Assembly (NCBI GenBank): GCA_904502175.1 | Contig: CAJGDU010000015.1 | Coordinates: 1-15,582, forward strand | DNA from: Clostridiaceae bacterium | GTDB lineage: Bacteria; Bacillota; Clostridia; Oscillospirales; Acutalibacteraceae | DNA: 15,582 nucleotides | Reading direction: 5' to 3' | Shown: piece by piece, positions 8,901 to 15,195 of the stretch | Position numbering within the stretch: the first letter of the stretch is position 1 | How the letters are laid out: each line of letters begins with the position of its first letter | Notes under the pieces: generated by a model | What the model saw: the letters and a program-made list of their open reading frames with translations, nothing else | The model's database searches: none | Told to the model about the DNA's origin: nothing | Program-made: the position numbers and the translations under genes

Positions 8901-9180
8901 GGTTGTAGTTCTGGAAGACGAAGCCCACGGTGTGGTTGCGGTAGGAGTCCCAGTCCTTGTCGGTGTACTCCTTTGTGGAGACGCCGTCAATGACAAGGTC
9001 CCCGGAGTCGTACCGGTCCAGGCCGCCGATGACATTGAGCAGCGTCGTTTTCCCGGACCCGCTGGGGCCCAGGATGGCGACGAACTCATTGTCCCGCAGC
9101 GTGAGGGACACGTCGTCCAGGGCGGTCTGGGTCAGATCGCCCGTCACATAGGTTTTGCTGATGCCTTTGACTTCGAGCAT
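5947..9180 (-). CDS. ABC transporter, fused ATPase and FtsX/MacB-type permease with large repeat-bearing ectodomain
   Basis: This is a 1077-residue membrane half-transporter with MacB domain order. The N-terminal ATPase (about 1-225) has Walker A GPSGSGKTT (38-46), Q-loop Gln90, signature LSGGQMQRV (142-150), Walker B IILADEPTGALD (162-173) and H-loop His198, so it should hydrolyse ATP. A first membrane segment lies near 262-283. A domain of about 660 residues outside the membrane follows, then three membrane segments (about 945-970, 1003-1024, 1042-1063) with FtsX-type motifs ERTKEIGVLRAIG (974-986) and a KDPVAALR tail. E. coli MacB is about 650 residues, so the extra length is in the ectodomain, which holds an acidic Ser-rich linker (about 318-345) and tandem 16-residue repeats (705-872). 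The start has AGGAG 7 nt upstream. It begins 33 nt after pyrI with no terminator seen. Substrate is unknown; MacB relatives export or sense peptides, antibiotics or lipids. Confidence 0.92.
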   Translation of the reverse strand: MLEVKGISKTYVTGDLTQTALDDVSLTLRDNEFVAILGPSGSGKTTLLNVIGGLDRYDSGDLVIDGVSTKEYTDKDWDSYRNHTVGFVFQNYNLISHQSVLSNVELALTISDVPAAERRERALAALEKVGLGDQTHKRPNQLSGGQMQRVAIARALVNDPDIILADEPTGALDSKTSLQIMDLLKEVAEDRLVIMVTHNPDLADRYATRVINLMDGRIVSDSKPVEAGETETHHEKPPKTKLGFLTALGLSVNNLLTKKGRTFLTAFAGSVGIIGIALILALSNGVNDYIEGIEGQLLGTYPVQLTQSSLDLDSIMEASDDGGSNSLFGSSSSDDEVEKGEEASISTVDGKKRSFEDGFESNNIVANSLQATEEFLKTNDLRTFKAYLDKNGKQLDGKVTAIEYNYNLTPQVFRNDKKNGLVQVSPATLDTQEVTGMDYSDLFGGFGGNIGGLSSTWNQLVSNQTLREQQYELVEGEWPSGPNDAALILNSYNHISDYVLYTIGMLDIADMNRMVEQVKAGKKLKDQVHQFDYKDALGLRFRAFAPAELYKKSGDVFVDKSEDSKYVKSHLEDGVELTITCVLRAKDDSGISSGVGYDASLTEKLLKSTAKTDVVRAQLKNKKTNVLTGKAFSEEQKASAENNILFSSGLLPTGTDLVSEAPAVAPLGFAEEGVSPTDTALLLPDNFPGAKIVTDVEDFLFQSLTDLFLKLFQDLVPEEMVGKLVTRYLDSLTDEQKAQLAEQFMGSFTQADLEKLVRDYAANLSDEEMNAILQQAMGSIDQKDLERMIRQYVGSMSEEDLQRMISAAMGDMTEADLARMVESYLGNMDQGQVQKMLTDYIMQNQDLIMASLRDMMSEEDLEELVAQFTGASVNTYEGVLQKLGYHTLDEPSMISIYPANFEGKESIIQFIDDYNEQIDKESERVTYTDFIATVTSSITKIVDTISYVLIAFVAISLIVSSIMIAIITYISVLERTKEIGVLRAIGSSKNDISKIFNAETFIEGLFSGVLGILVTKLLCIPANAIARQHVDIERVAYLPWRYAFILILISILLTFLAGFIPSRIAARKDPVAALRTE
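6565..7068 (-). repeat. Tandem degenerate 48-nt / 16-residue repeats inside the ABC transporter ectodomain
   Basis: Residues 705-872 of the transporter line up as about ten consecutive units of 16 residues. The clearest run is 737-832, for example LERMIRQYVGSMSEED (785-800) followed by a unit starting LQRMISAAMGDM (801-816). The shared pattern is Leu/Met at position 1, hydrophobics at 4-5, an aromatic or small residue at 8, often Gly at 10, Met/Leu at 12, Ser/Thr at 13 and acidic residues at 14-16. The penultimate unit (833-860) is stretched to 28 residues. At DNA level the 48-nt units are clearly diverged, so the array is old or under selection for protein pattern. It is predicted to be mostly helix, giving a repeated helix-turn stalk; that shape is inference. 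Confidence 0.8.
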
Positions 9181-9213
9181 GTTTGCACTCCTCTGATTAA
9201 AGTGACTCTCCGC

Positions 9214-9642
9214 TCAAAACTTTTGCTTGGGAGCTTTCGTATCGCAGTAGATGCAGCGGTACGTACCCGTTTCCCGATCTGTCAGCTTGAAAACATGGGG
9301 CAGTTCCTGTTCGATGGACGTGATGCAGCGCGGGTTCTTGCACCTGATGAGGTTCTGGACCCGGTCCGGGAGCGCCGGATGCATCTTTTCCACCTTTTCC
9401 CCGTTGCGGATCACGTTGACGGTGATCTGCGGGGCGATGAACCCCAGGGTATCCATGTCGAGGTCGATGACCTCGCCCACTTTGATGATATCTTTGCGGC
9501 CGAGCTTTTCGCTGGTGGCATTTTTGATGATGGCCACTTCACACTGGAGCTTGTCGAGCTTCAGGTAGTGGTAGAGTTCCATCCCGCGGCCGGCGGGAAT
9601 ATGGTCGATGACGAGACCGTCTACGATGGTGCCTATGATCAT
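9214..9642 (-). CDS. pyrI: Aspartate carbamoyltransferase regulatory subunit, PyrI
   Basis: PyrI (142 residues) binds CTP and ATP and links catalytic PyrB trimers into the allosteric holoenzyme, giving feedback control of the pathway. The zinc site is complete with the E. coli spacing: Cys101, Cys106, Cys130, Cys133 (C-x4-C-x23-C-x2-C). The nucleotide-site residues known from E. coli have visible counterparts: Asp13-His14 in VIDHIPAG, the GRKDIIK segment (48-54) and Lys86 in the KVEKMHPALP segment. It is slightly shorter than the E. coli protein at the N-terminus. The ATG follows the pyrB stop after a single nucleotide, and a GGGGGTGG ribosome site lies within the last codons of pyrB, so the two subunits should be made in coupled fashion. 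Confidence 0.96.
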   Translation of the reverse strand: MIIGTIVDGLVIDHIPAGRGMELYHYLKLDKLQCEVAIIKNATSEKLGRKDIIKVGEVIDLDMDTLGFIAPQITVNVIRNGEKVEKMHPALPDRVQNLIRCKNPRCITSIEQELPHVFKLTDRETGTYRCIYCDTKAPKQKF

Positions 9643-9643
9643 G

Positions 9644-10561
9644 TCAGTCCACCCCCAGAAGACTTAGAATGAGAGCCATGCGGATGTATTTTCCGTACAG
9701 GACCTGGCGGAAATAGCAGGCCCGCGGGTCCTTGTCGATCTCGACGGAGATCTCGTTGACACGGGGCAGCGGGTGCAGGATGGACAGGTCTTCCTTCGCG
9801 TGCTCCAGCTTGTCCGGTGTCAGGATGTAGGTGTCTTTCAGGCGCAGGTAGTCGGCTTCGTTAAAGAAGCGTTCTCTCTGGACGCGGGTCATGTAGAGGA
9901 CGTCGAGTTTCGGCATGGCGTTTTCGAGGGAGTCGGTCTCCTCGAACGCGATGTTGCCCTTCTCCAGCACCTCGGTGCGGACGTGCTCCGGGATCTTCAG
10001 CTCTTCCGGTGAGATGAGGACGAACCGGACGTTCTCATAGCGGGACATGGCCTCGAGCAGAGAGTGGACCGTGCGGCCGAACTTCAGGTCGCCGCAGCAG
10101 CCGATGACCATGTCGCTGAGCCGGCCCTTTTCCCGGGAGATGGTGAGAAGGTCGGTCAGGGTCTGGGTCGGGTGGTTGTGGCCGCCGTCGCCGGCGTTGA
10201 CCACCGGGATGTCGACCTTGCCCGCCGCCACATAGGGCGCGCCCTCTTTCGGGTGACGCATGGCGATGATGTCGGCGAAGCACTCCACCGTCCGGGCCGT
10301 GTCCGCGACGCTCTCGCCCTTCGAGACGGAGCTGTCGGTGGCGGAGGAGAAGCCGATGACGTTGCCGCCGAGCTCATACATGGCGGACTCGAAACTGAGC
10401 CGGGTCCGGGTCGAGGGCTCGTAGAACAGCGTGGCGAGCTTCTTCCCGTCGCACTTGTGCGCGTACGCGTCGGGGTGGTCGATGATGTCCCCTGCCTTGG
10501 CGATGAGGGCATCGATGTCGTCCCTGCTGAGCTGCAGGATGTCGATGAGGTCTTTTGTCAT
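9644..10561 (-). CDS. pyrB: Aspartate carbamoyltransferase catalytic subunit, PyrB
   Basis: PyrB joins carbamoyl phosphate and L-aspartate to carbamoyl aspartate, the committed step of pyrimidine synthesis, in the cytoplasm. The 305 residues fit the family. The carbamoyl-phosphate loop STRTR is at 50-54, the mobile loop with SVSKGES (Lys81) at 78-84, HPTQ at 130-133 and the HPLPR loop at 263-267; all are catalytic or binding signatures of the family and intact. The start codon overlaps the pyrE stop as ATGA (4 nt), and pyrI follows after 1 nt. With pyrI next door, the enzyme is expected to be the regulated PyrB6-PyrI6 type rather than the unregulated Bacillus type. Confidence 0.98.
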   Translation of the reverse strand: MTKDLIDILQLSRDDIDALIAKAGDIIDHPDAYAHKCDGKKLATLFYEPSTRTRLSFESAMYELGGNVIGFSSATDSSVSKGESVADTARTVECFADIIAMRHPKEGAPYVAAGKVDIPVVNAGDGGHNHPTQTLTDLLTISREKGRLSDMVIGCCGDLKFGRTVHSLLEAMSRYENVRFVLISPEELKIPEHVRTEVLEKGNIAFEETDSLENAMPKLDVLYMTRVQRERFFNEADYLRLKDTYILTPDKLEHAKEDLSILHPLPRVNEISVEIDKDPRACYFRQVLYGKYIRMALILSLLGVD

Positions 10562-11199
10562 GAGGCGCTCCCTCCGATCCAGCTCTCGTCCGACGGATCG
10601 TCCCGGAACTTTCTCAGCCGGTCCGCATCCTCCGGGCGGATATAGTTTTCTTCGACCGCGGCCTCAATGACCGTGTCGAGGTTCGTGAGACTGATATTCT
10701 TGACGCCGGCCGCGCCGAGGCGGTCGACGGACTTCTGCATGCCGTAGGTGAAGATGCTGACGATGCCGAGCACGTCCGCCCCGGCCTCTCTCAGCGCGTC
10801 CACGACGTCGATGACGCTGCCGCCGGTGGAGATGAGGTCTTCCACGACGACGACCTTCTGACCGGCTTCCAGCCGGCCCTCGATGCGGTTCTGGCGGCCG
10901 TGGTCCTTGTTGCCGCCCCGGACATAGCCCATGGGCAGTTCCATCATCTGGGCGACGATGGCGGCGTGGGCAATGCCGGCGGTGGAGGTGCCCATGAGGA
11001 CTTCCGCCTCCGGATAGTGTTCCTCGATGAGGGCCTTGAGGCCCGTCTCCACATCGGTGCGCACCGCGTGGTCGGAGAGGACCAGACGGTTGTCGCAGTA
11101 GATGGGGCTCTTGATACCGGAGGCCCAGGTGAAGGGCTCGTCCGGCCGCAGGAACACAGCTTTGATTTTCAGCAAGTCTTTGGCGATCTGTTTGCTCAT
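10558..11199 (-). CDS. pyrE: Orotate phosphoribosyltransferase, PyrE
   Basis: PyrE transfers the phosphoribosyl group from PRPP to orotate, giving OMP. The 213 residues match the usual length. The PRPP-binding motif VVVVEDLISTGG lies at 116-127. The mobile catalytic loop reads YVRGGNKDHG (92-101), keeping Arg94, Lys98, Asp99 and His100; the position after the Arg, Lys in Salmonella, is Gly, but Bacillus PyrE also lacks Lys there, so this is probably not a defect. The start has GAGAGG about 8 nt upstream, 18 nt after the pyrF stop, and the gene overlaps pyrB by 4 nt. Confidence 0.96.
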   Translation of the reverse strand: MSKQIAKDLLKIKAVFLRPDEPFTWASGIKSPIYCDNRLVLSDHAVRTDVETGLKALIEEHYPEAEVLMGTSTAGIAHAAIVAQMMELPMGYVRGGNKDHGRQNRIEGRLEAGQKVVVVEDLISTGGSVIDVVDALREAGADVLGIVSIFTYGMQKSVDRLGAAGVKNISLTNLDTVIEAAVEENYIRPEDADRLRKFRDDPSDESWIGGSAS

Positions 11200-11217
11200 G
11201 TCGTTATCCTCTCTTCT

Positions 11218-11913
11218 TCAGTCCACGAATTCCGCCACACAGCGTTTCCAGGCCGCGACCGGGTCGTCCGCCGCTGTGATGGGCCGGCCGACCACGATGT
11301 AGTCGGAGTTTTCCTTCGCCTTGTCCGGGGTCATGATGCGGACCTGGTCCCCGATGTCGCCGTCCGCGAAGCGGATGCCCGGCGTGACCGTCAGGAACAT
11401 ATCGCCGCAGCGCTCATGGATGGCGCCCGCCTCCAGCGGAGAGCAGACGACGCCGTCGAGCCCCGCGTCTCTGGCGTTCTCGGCATAGTGCAGGACCGTC
11501 TCCTGCATGCCGGCGTCAATGAGGAGTTCCTTCTGCATGCGGTCCTCCGAGGTGGAGGTCAGCTGGGTGACCGCGATGACCAGGGGGCGGCTGCCGTCCG
11601 GGCGGGTGACGCCCTCGATGGCGGCCTCCATCATGGCCCGGGTGCCGGCCGCATGGAGATTGACGATGTCCGCCCCGAGGGTGGACAGGACCTGCATGGT
11701 CTTTCTCACGGTGTTCGGGATGTCGTGGAGTTTCAGGTCCAGGAAGACCTTGTGTCCCCTGCCCTTCAGCTCTTTCACGATCTCCGGACCCGCCGCGTAG
11801 TACAGTTCCATGCCGATCTTCACGAACGGCCGTTCATCGCCGAACTGTTCCAGGAACGCGATGGTCTGTTCTCTGCCCGCGAAATCGCAGGCGATGATGA
11901 CGTCTTTCCCCAT
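11218..11913 (-). CDS. pyrF: Orotidine 5'-phosphate decarboxylase, PyrF
   Basis: PyrF decarboxylates OMP to UMP, the last step of the pathway. The protein of 231 residues is the short bacterial type. The catalytic Lys-Asp array is visible: Asp10, Lys32, and DLKLHDIPNT (59-68) with Asp59, Lys61 and Asp64. Phosphate-binding segments VTPGIR (176-181) and VGRPI (218-222) follow. I chose the ATG at 11913 because it opens the conserved GKDVIIACD strand and has GGAGGAG about 9 nt upstream. The open frame back to 12000 adds 29 basic residues unlike the family and lies inside pyrD. The stop of pyrD and this start share one base (TAATG), so translation is probably coupled. Confidence 0.97.
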   Translation of the reverse strand: MGKDVIIACDFAGREQTIAFLEQFGDERPFVKIGMELYYAAGPEIVKELKGRGHKVFLDLKLHDIPNTVRKTMQVLSTLGADIVNLHAAGTRAMMEAAIEGVTRPDGSRPLVIAVTQLTSTSEDRMQKELLIDAGMQETVLHYAENARDAGLDGVVCSPLEAGAIHERCGDMFLTVTPGIRFADGDIGDQVRIMTPDKAKENSDYIVVGRPITAADDPVAAWKRCVAEFVD

Positions 11914-12824
11914 TAGTGTGCTCCTCCTATGATATCGCTGAGACGCTCCACTCCGTACTGTTCCATGACACGGGGCAGGTCGTCGATGATGGTTTTGCAT
12001 GCCAGCGGGTCCACCAGGTTGGCGGCGCCCACTTCCACGGCCGTGGCACCGGCCAGCATGAGCTCGAGGACGTCCTCGGCGCTCTGTACGCCGCCCATGC
12101 CGATGATGGGCAGGCCGGTGGCCTCATAGACCTGCCAGACCATGCGGACCGCCACCGGGAAGATGGCGGGACCGGAGAACCCGCCCATTTTGTTGGCGAT
12201 GACCGGCTGACGGGTCTTCAGGGAGATGCGCATGCCCATGAGGGTGTTGATGAGGCTGATGCCGTCGGCGCCGGCCTCTTTGCAGGCGCAGGCGATGTCC
12301 GCGATGTCGGTGACATTGGGACTCAGCTTCATGTAGACCGGTTTCGTGGTCACGGCCTTCACCGCCGCCGTCACCTCCGCGGCGCTCTTCGGGTCGGTGC
12401 CGAAGGACATGCCGCCGTTGTGCACGTTCGGGCAGGAGACGTTGACCTCGAGGAGGCCGATCTGGTCTTCTTTGTCGAGTTTTTCGCAGGCCGCGACATA
12501 GTCTTCGACGGAGAAGCCGGAGACGTTGGCGACCGCGGGTTTATGGAACACCGCTTTGAGTTTCGGCAGCTCCTCCGCGATGACCTTGTCCACCCCGGGG
12601 TTCTGCAGGCCCACCGAGTTGATGAGGCCCTCCGTGCACTCCGCGATGCGGGGCGTGGGGTTGCCGAACCGGGGTTCTCTTGTCGTGCCCTTGAGCGCGA
12701 TGCTGCCGAGCACGTTGATGTCGTACAGTTCGGCAAACTCGTAGCCGAAGCCGAAGGTGCCGCTGGCCGGGATGACCGGGTTGTCCAGTTCCAGACCGGA
12801 GAGCGTTACTTTTGTGTTCACCAT
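11913..12824 (-). CDS. pyrD: Dihydroorotate dehydrogenase, class 1B catalytic subunit, PyrD
   Basis: PyrD oxidises dihydroorotate to orotate on FMN. In class 1B enzymes the electrons pass through PyrK to NAD+, so the enzyme is soluble and works without oxygen. The 303 residues carry the class 1B signature NVSCPNV, with Cys131 as catalytic base where class 2 uses Ser. Also present are the FMN-site strand ALKGTT (Lys45), GLQNPGV (73-79), the NKMGGFSGPA loop (191-200) and IIGMGGV near 230. The start at 12824 is chosen for the conserved N-terminus MVNTKVTLSG and an AGGAAG ribosome site; the open frame extends 28 residues further upstream within pyrK without family likeness. It overlaps pyrK by 7 nt and pyrF by 1 nt. 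Confidence 0.97.
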   Translation of the reverse strand: MVNTKVTLSGLELDNPVIPASGTFGFGYEFAELYDINVLGSIALKGTTREPRFGNPTPRIAECTEGLINSVGLQNPGVDKVIAEELPKLKAVFHKPAVANVSGFSVEDYVAACEKLDKEDQIGLLEVNVSCPNVHNGGMSFGTDPKSAAEVTAAVKAVTTKPVYMKLSPNVTDIADIACACKEAGADGISLINTLMGMRISLKTRQPVIANKMGGFSGPAIFPVAVRMVWQVYEATGLPIIGMGGVQSAEDVLELMLAGATAVEVGAANLVDPLACKTIIDDLPRVMEQYGVERLSDIIGGAH

Positions 12825-13564
12825 AGGACTTCCTCCCGCTCGAGCACCGGGCCGTCCTTGCAGACCCGTTTGCTTCCCTGTTTTGTCTGTACCGAGCAGC
12901 CCATGCATGCGCCGAAGCCGCAGCCCATGCGCTCTTCAAAGCTGTACTGGCCGCTGGTGGCGGCGACCGCCTCGATGGCCCGGAACATGGGGCCGGGACC
13001 GCAGGTGTAGAAGTAGGTGTACGTGAGGTCTTTCATGACGTCGGTCACGAAGCCCTTCGTGCCGGCGCTGCCGTCGACCGTGGTCACATAGACCTTGCCG
13101 TCGGTGCCTTCCAGCAGCTGCTCGAACGCGTCGACCAGGAAGCGTTCCTTCGCCGTGTTGAAGCCGAGGAGGACGCTCGGGGCCTTCCCCTCCGCCAGCA
13201 GGGCCTTGCAGAGCCCGTAGAGCGGCGGGATGCCGACGCCGCCTCCGACGAGGAGAGGCGCGCGGCCCGACTTCGCGGTGTCGAAGCCGTTGCCGAGGCC
13301 GGCCAGCAGGTCGAAGGACGCGCCCGCCGGGGTCTCCGCCATGGCTTCCGTGCCGTGACCCACCACTTTGTAGATGAGGGTCAGGGTGTCCTCGGTCCAG
13401 TCGCAGACGGAGATGGGCCGGCGCAGGTAGTGGCCGGGCACCTTCAGGTTCACGAACTGGCCCGGGGCGGTGACGGCCCCTTCCAGCGGACCCTCCAGCA
13501 CCATGCGGTAGACGGTGTCGGTCAGCGCTTCGTTCGCGCGGACCGTGAATGTGTTCTGGATCAT
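12818..13564 (-). CDS. pyrK: Dihydroorotate dehydrogenase electron transfer subunit, PyrK
   Basis: PyrK is the FAD and [2Fe-2S] partner of PyrD that hands electrons from dihydroorotate to NAD+. The 248 residues follow the ferredoxin-reductase plan: the FAD motif RRPISVCD at 48-55, the nucleotide-binding strand LLVGGGVGIPPLY (104-116), TCGPGPMF (188-195) near the nicotinamide site, and a C-terminal iron-sulfur motif with Cys215, Cys220, Cys223 and Cys235 (C-x4-C-x2-C-x11-C). All four ligands are present. Its ATG overlaps the pyrC stop as ATGA, and its end overlaps pyrD by 7 nt, consistent with a 1:1 complex made from one message. Confidence 0.96.
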   Translation of the reverse strand: MIQNTFTVRANEALTDTVYRMVLEGPLEGAVTAPGQFVNLKVPGHYLRRPISVCDWTEDTLTLIYKVVGHGTEAMAETPAGASFDLLAGLGNGFDTAKSGRAPLLVGGGVGIPPLYGLCKALLAEGKAPSVLLGFNTAKERFLVDAFEQLLEGTDGKVYVTTVDGSAGTKGFVTDVMKDLTYTYFYTCGPGPMFRAIEAVAATSGQYSFEERMGCGFGACMGCSVQTKQGSKRVCKDGPVLEREEVLW

Positions 13565-14781
13565 TCTGTGACCTCCACGTCATCAGCTTGGTAGACGACC
13601 TTCCCGTCATGGACCGTCAGGAGACAGCGTCCGTAGACCTCCATGCCGGAAAACGGCGTGGCCCGTCCTTTGGAGAGGAAGGTTTCCGGGTCGACGGTGT
13701 ATTTGTCGTTCAGGTCGAAGACCGTGAAGTCGCCTTTCTTGAAGGGGACCCCGAACCGGACCCGGGGGTTGACGGCCATGAGTTCGACAAGGCGGTCGAG
13801 GGTGATGTGGCCGGGTTTGACGAGGTATGTGTAGCAGACCGGGAAGGAGGTCTCGATGCCGACGATGCCGAAGGCGCTGCCGGCGAGGCCTTTCGCCTTC
13901 TCCTCCTCGGAGTGCGGCGCGTGGTCTGTGGCGATCATGTCGATGGTTCCGTCCTTAATGGCTTCGATGATGGCCTCCCGGTCGTCGGAAGACCGCAGCG
14001 GCGGGTTCATCTTGAACCGGCCCTCTTCGAGGAGTTTGCTGTCATCGAGGACGACGTAGTGGGGCCCGGTCTCACAGGAGACGTCGACGCCCCGCGCTTT
14101 CGCCTTCCGGACCAGGTCCAGCCCTTCTGCGACGGACACGTGGCAGACGTGGTAGCGGCAGCCGGTCTGTTCCGCGAGGATGATGTCGCGGCGGATCTCC
14201 GCGGTCTCGCTCTCGGGGTTCTGTCCCCGGTGGCCGTGGAGCCGCGCGTAGTTCCCGGCGTGGATGTACCCTTTGTCGGAGAACTTGTTGATCTCGCAGT
14301 GGGCGCAGACGACCTTGTCGACCGCGGCGGCGCGCTCCATGAGGGCTTTCATCATGTCGGCGGTCTGGATGCCCCGTCCGTCGTCCGAGAAGGCGAAGAC
14401 GTGGGGTGCCAGCTCCTCGATGGGGACGATCTCCTCCCCCAGCTCGCCCACCGTCAGGGAGGCGTAGGGGTAGCAGTCGATGACCGCGTCCCGGTCAATG
14501 ATGTCCTGCTGCACTTTCAGATGCTCCAGGCTGTCCGGCACCGGGTCCAGGTTCGGCATGGTGGCGACGCCTGTGAACCCGCCGTGGGCCGCCGCCCGGC
14601 TTCCGGTCAGAATGGTCTCCTTATAAGAAAAACCCGGCTCTCTGAAATGCACATGCACATCAAAAAAACCGGGAAACAAAGTATAGCCATGGATATCGGA
14701 AACACGGGGACCGCCGAAGACGAAATCTTCAGTCAGAAGTTCATTGGCGTGGACCTGAAGGTCCTTCATGGAAAACTTCAT
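13561..14781 (-). CDS. pyrC: Dihydroorotase, PyrC (class I type)
   Basis: PyrC cyclises carbamoyl aspartate to dihydroorotate. The 406-residue protein belongs to the class I amidohydrolase group found in Bacillus and Aquifex. The metal-site signature DVHVHFREPG gives His43 and His45; candidate further ligands are FSDDGRG (Asp133/134), AHCE (His161), HVCHVS (His201/204) and ATDHAPH (Asp286). The start at 14781 is chosen because a GAGGT ribosome site lies about 8 nt upstream and a -10 box about 30 nt upstream. The open frame to 14847 would run through that promoter. An in-frame ATG four codons further in is an alternative. This is the first gene of the pyr operon and overlaps pyrK by 4 nt. Confidence 0.96.
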   Translation of the reverse strand: MKFSMKDLQVHANELLTEDFVFGGPRVSDIHGYTLFPGFFDVHVHFREPGFSYKETILTGSRAAAHGGFTGVATMPNLDPVPDSLEHLKVQQDIIDRDAVIDCYPYASLTVGELGEEIVPIEELAPHVFAFSDDGRGIQTADMMKALMERAAAVDKVVCAHCEINKFSDKGYIHAGNYARLHGHRGQNPESETAEIRRDIILAEQTGCRYHVCHVSVAEGLDLVRKAKARGVDVSCETGPHYVVLDDSKLLEEGRFKMNPPLRSSDDREAIIEAIKDGTIDMIATDHAPHSEEEKAKGLAGSAFGIVGIETSFPVCYTYLVKPGHITLDRLVELMAVNPRVRFGVPFKKGDFTVFDLNDKYTVDPETFLSKGRATPFSGMEVYGRCLLTVHDGKVVYQADDVEVTE

Positions 14782-14809
14782 AGCAGTACCTCGTAAAGTC
14801 GTTTTTCTT

Positions 14810-14837
14810 ATTATACTAAAATAACCCGAAAAGTAAA
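14810..14837 (-). promoter_or_regulatory. Predicted promoter of the pyr operon
   Basis: On the minus strand there is a perfect TATAAT (14815-14810) with TTTACT (14837-14832), matching TTGACA at 4 of 6, 16 nt upstream. The start of transcription should fall near 14803, leaving a leader of only about 20 nt before pyrC. The upstream gene ends in a terminator just before the -35, so this is the natural start of the pyr transcript. There is no room for a PyrR-type attenuator. Confidence 0.7.
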
Positions 14838-14851
14838 TCGCCCACATGTAG

Positions 14852-14880
14852 AAAAAGCAGCCCGAAACGGACTGCTTTTT
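14852..14880 (-). terminator. Intrinsic terminator after the small gene, upstream of the pyr promoter
   Basis: A 13-bp inverted repeat (left arm 14852-14864, right arm 14868-14880) with a 3-nt loop has one mismatch on the plus strand, which becomes a U-G pair in minus-strand RNA. On that strand the stem closes into a run of five U, starting 2 nt after the stop of the small gene. It separates the DAHP synthase transcript from the pyr operon. Confidence 0.85.
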
Positions 14881-14881
14881 G

Positions 14882-15175
14882 TCAATATGTTTCAGCCACC
14901 TCGACCCGGTCGTTGCGGAGGTCGAGGACGAAGGTGGTCTTGTGTTCCGGGTCCTCCGGGACTTCCTGCAGGCTCTTCAGCCGGATGAACAGGTCTTTGG
15001 CGGGCGATGTGCCGTCATAGAGCAGCTGATAGATGACATAGACGACCATGTCCGGGTCGTTGTCTGCCTTCCGGACGGAGTCGAAGATGGTGCGGGCGTT
15101 CCGCTCCACCCACTCTTCGCCCATGAGCTCGATGTACTTCTCCTGAGCCAGGGCTTTTCCCTCTTGCAGTGTCAT
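14882..15175 (-). CDS. Small conserved-looking protein of unknown function
   Basis: I do not recognise this 97-residue protein. It is acidic, mostly predicted helix in the first two thirds, and has no signal peptide, membrane segment, cysteine or metal motif. It ends in a likely beta strand (KTTFVLDLRNDRVEVAE). It looks real: a strong AGGAGG site lies 8 nt before the ATG, it starts 20 nt after the stop of the DAHP synthase gene on the same strand, and a terminator follows directly. Sharing a transcript with DAHP synthase hints at a link to aromatic amino acid synthesis, but that is position only. Confidence 0.75.
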   Translation of the reverse strand: MTLQEGKALAQEKYIELMGEEWVERNARTIFDSVRKADNDPDMVVYVIYQLLYDGTSPAKDLFIRLKSLQEVPEDPEHKTTFVLDLRNDRVEVAETY

Positions 15176-15195
15176 GCGCGCTTCCTCCTCTTTGC

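Noticed and set aside
9181..9260. A separate promoter for the ABC transporter
   Set aside because: A TTGAGC and a TTTAAT can be found, but their spacing is far too short and there is no good -10 at the right distance.
10558..11199. Loss of a catalytic lysine in the PyrE mobile loop (Gly95)
   Set aside because: The position is Lys in enterobacterial PyrE, but Bacillus PyrE also lacks it, while the Arg, Lys, Asp and His that matter across the family are kept.
11914..12000. A 29-residue N-terminal extension of PyrF
   Set aside because: The extension lies inside pyrD and is unlike the family. The ATG at 11913 has a proper ribosome site and opens the conserved first strand.
12825..12908. A 28-residue N-terminal extension of PyrD
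   Set aside because: It runs through the coding end of pyrK. The family N-terminus and ribosome site fit the ATG at 12824.
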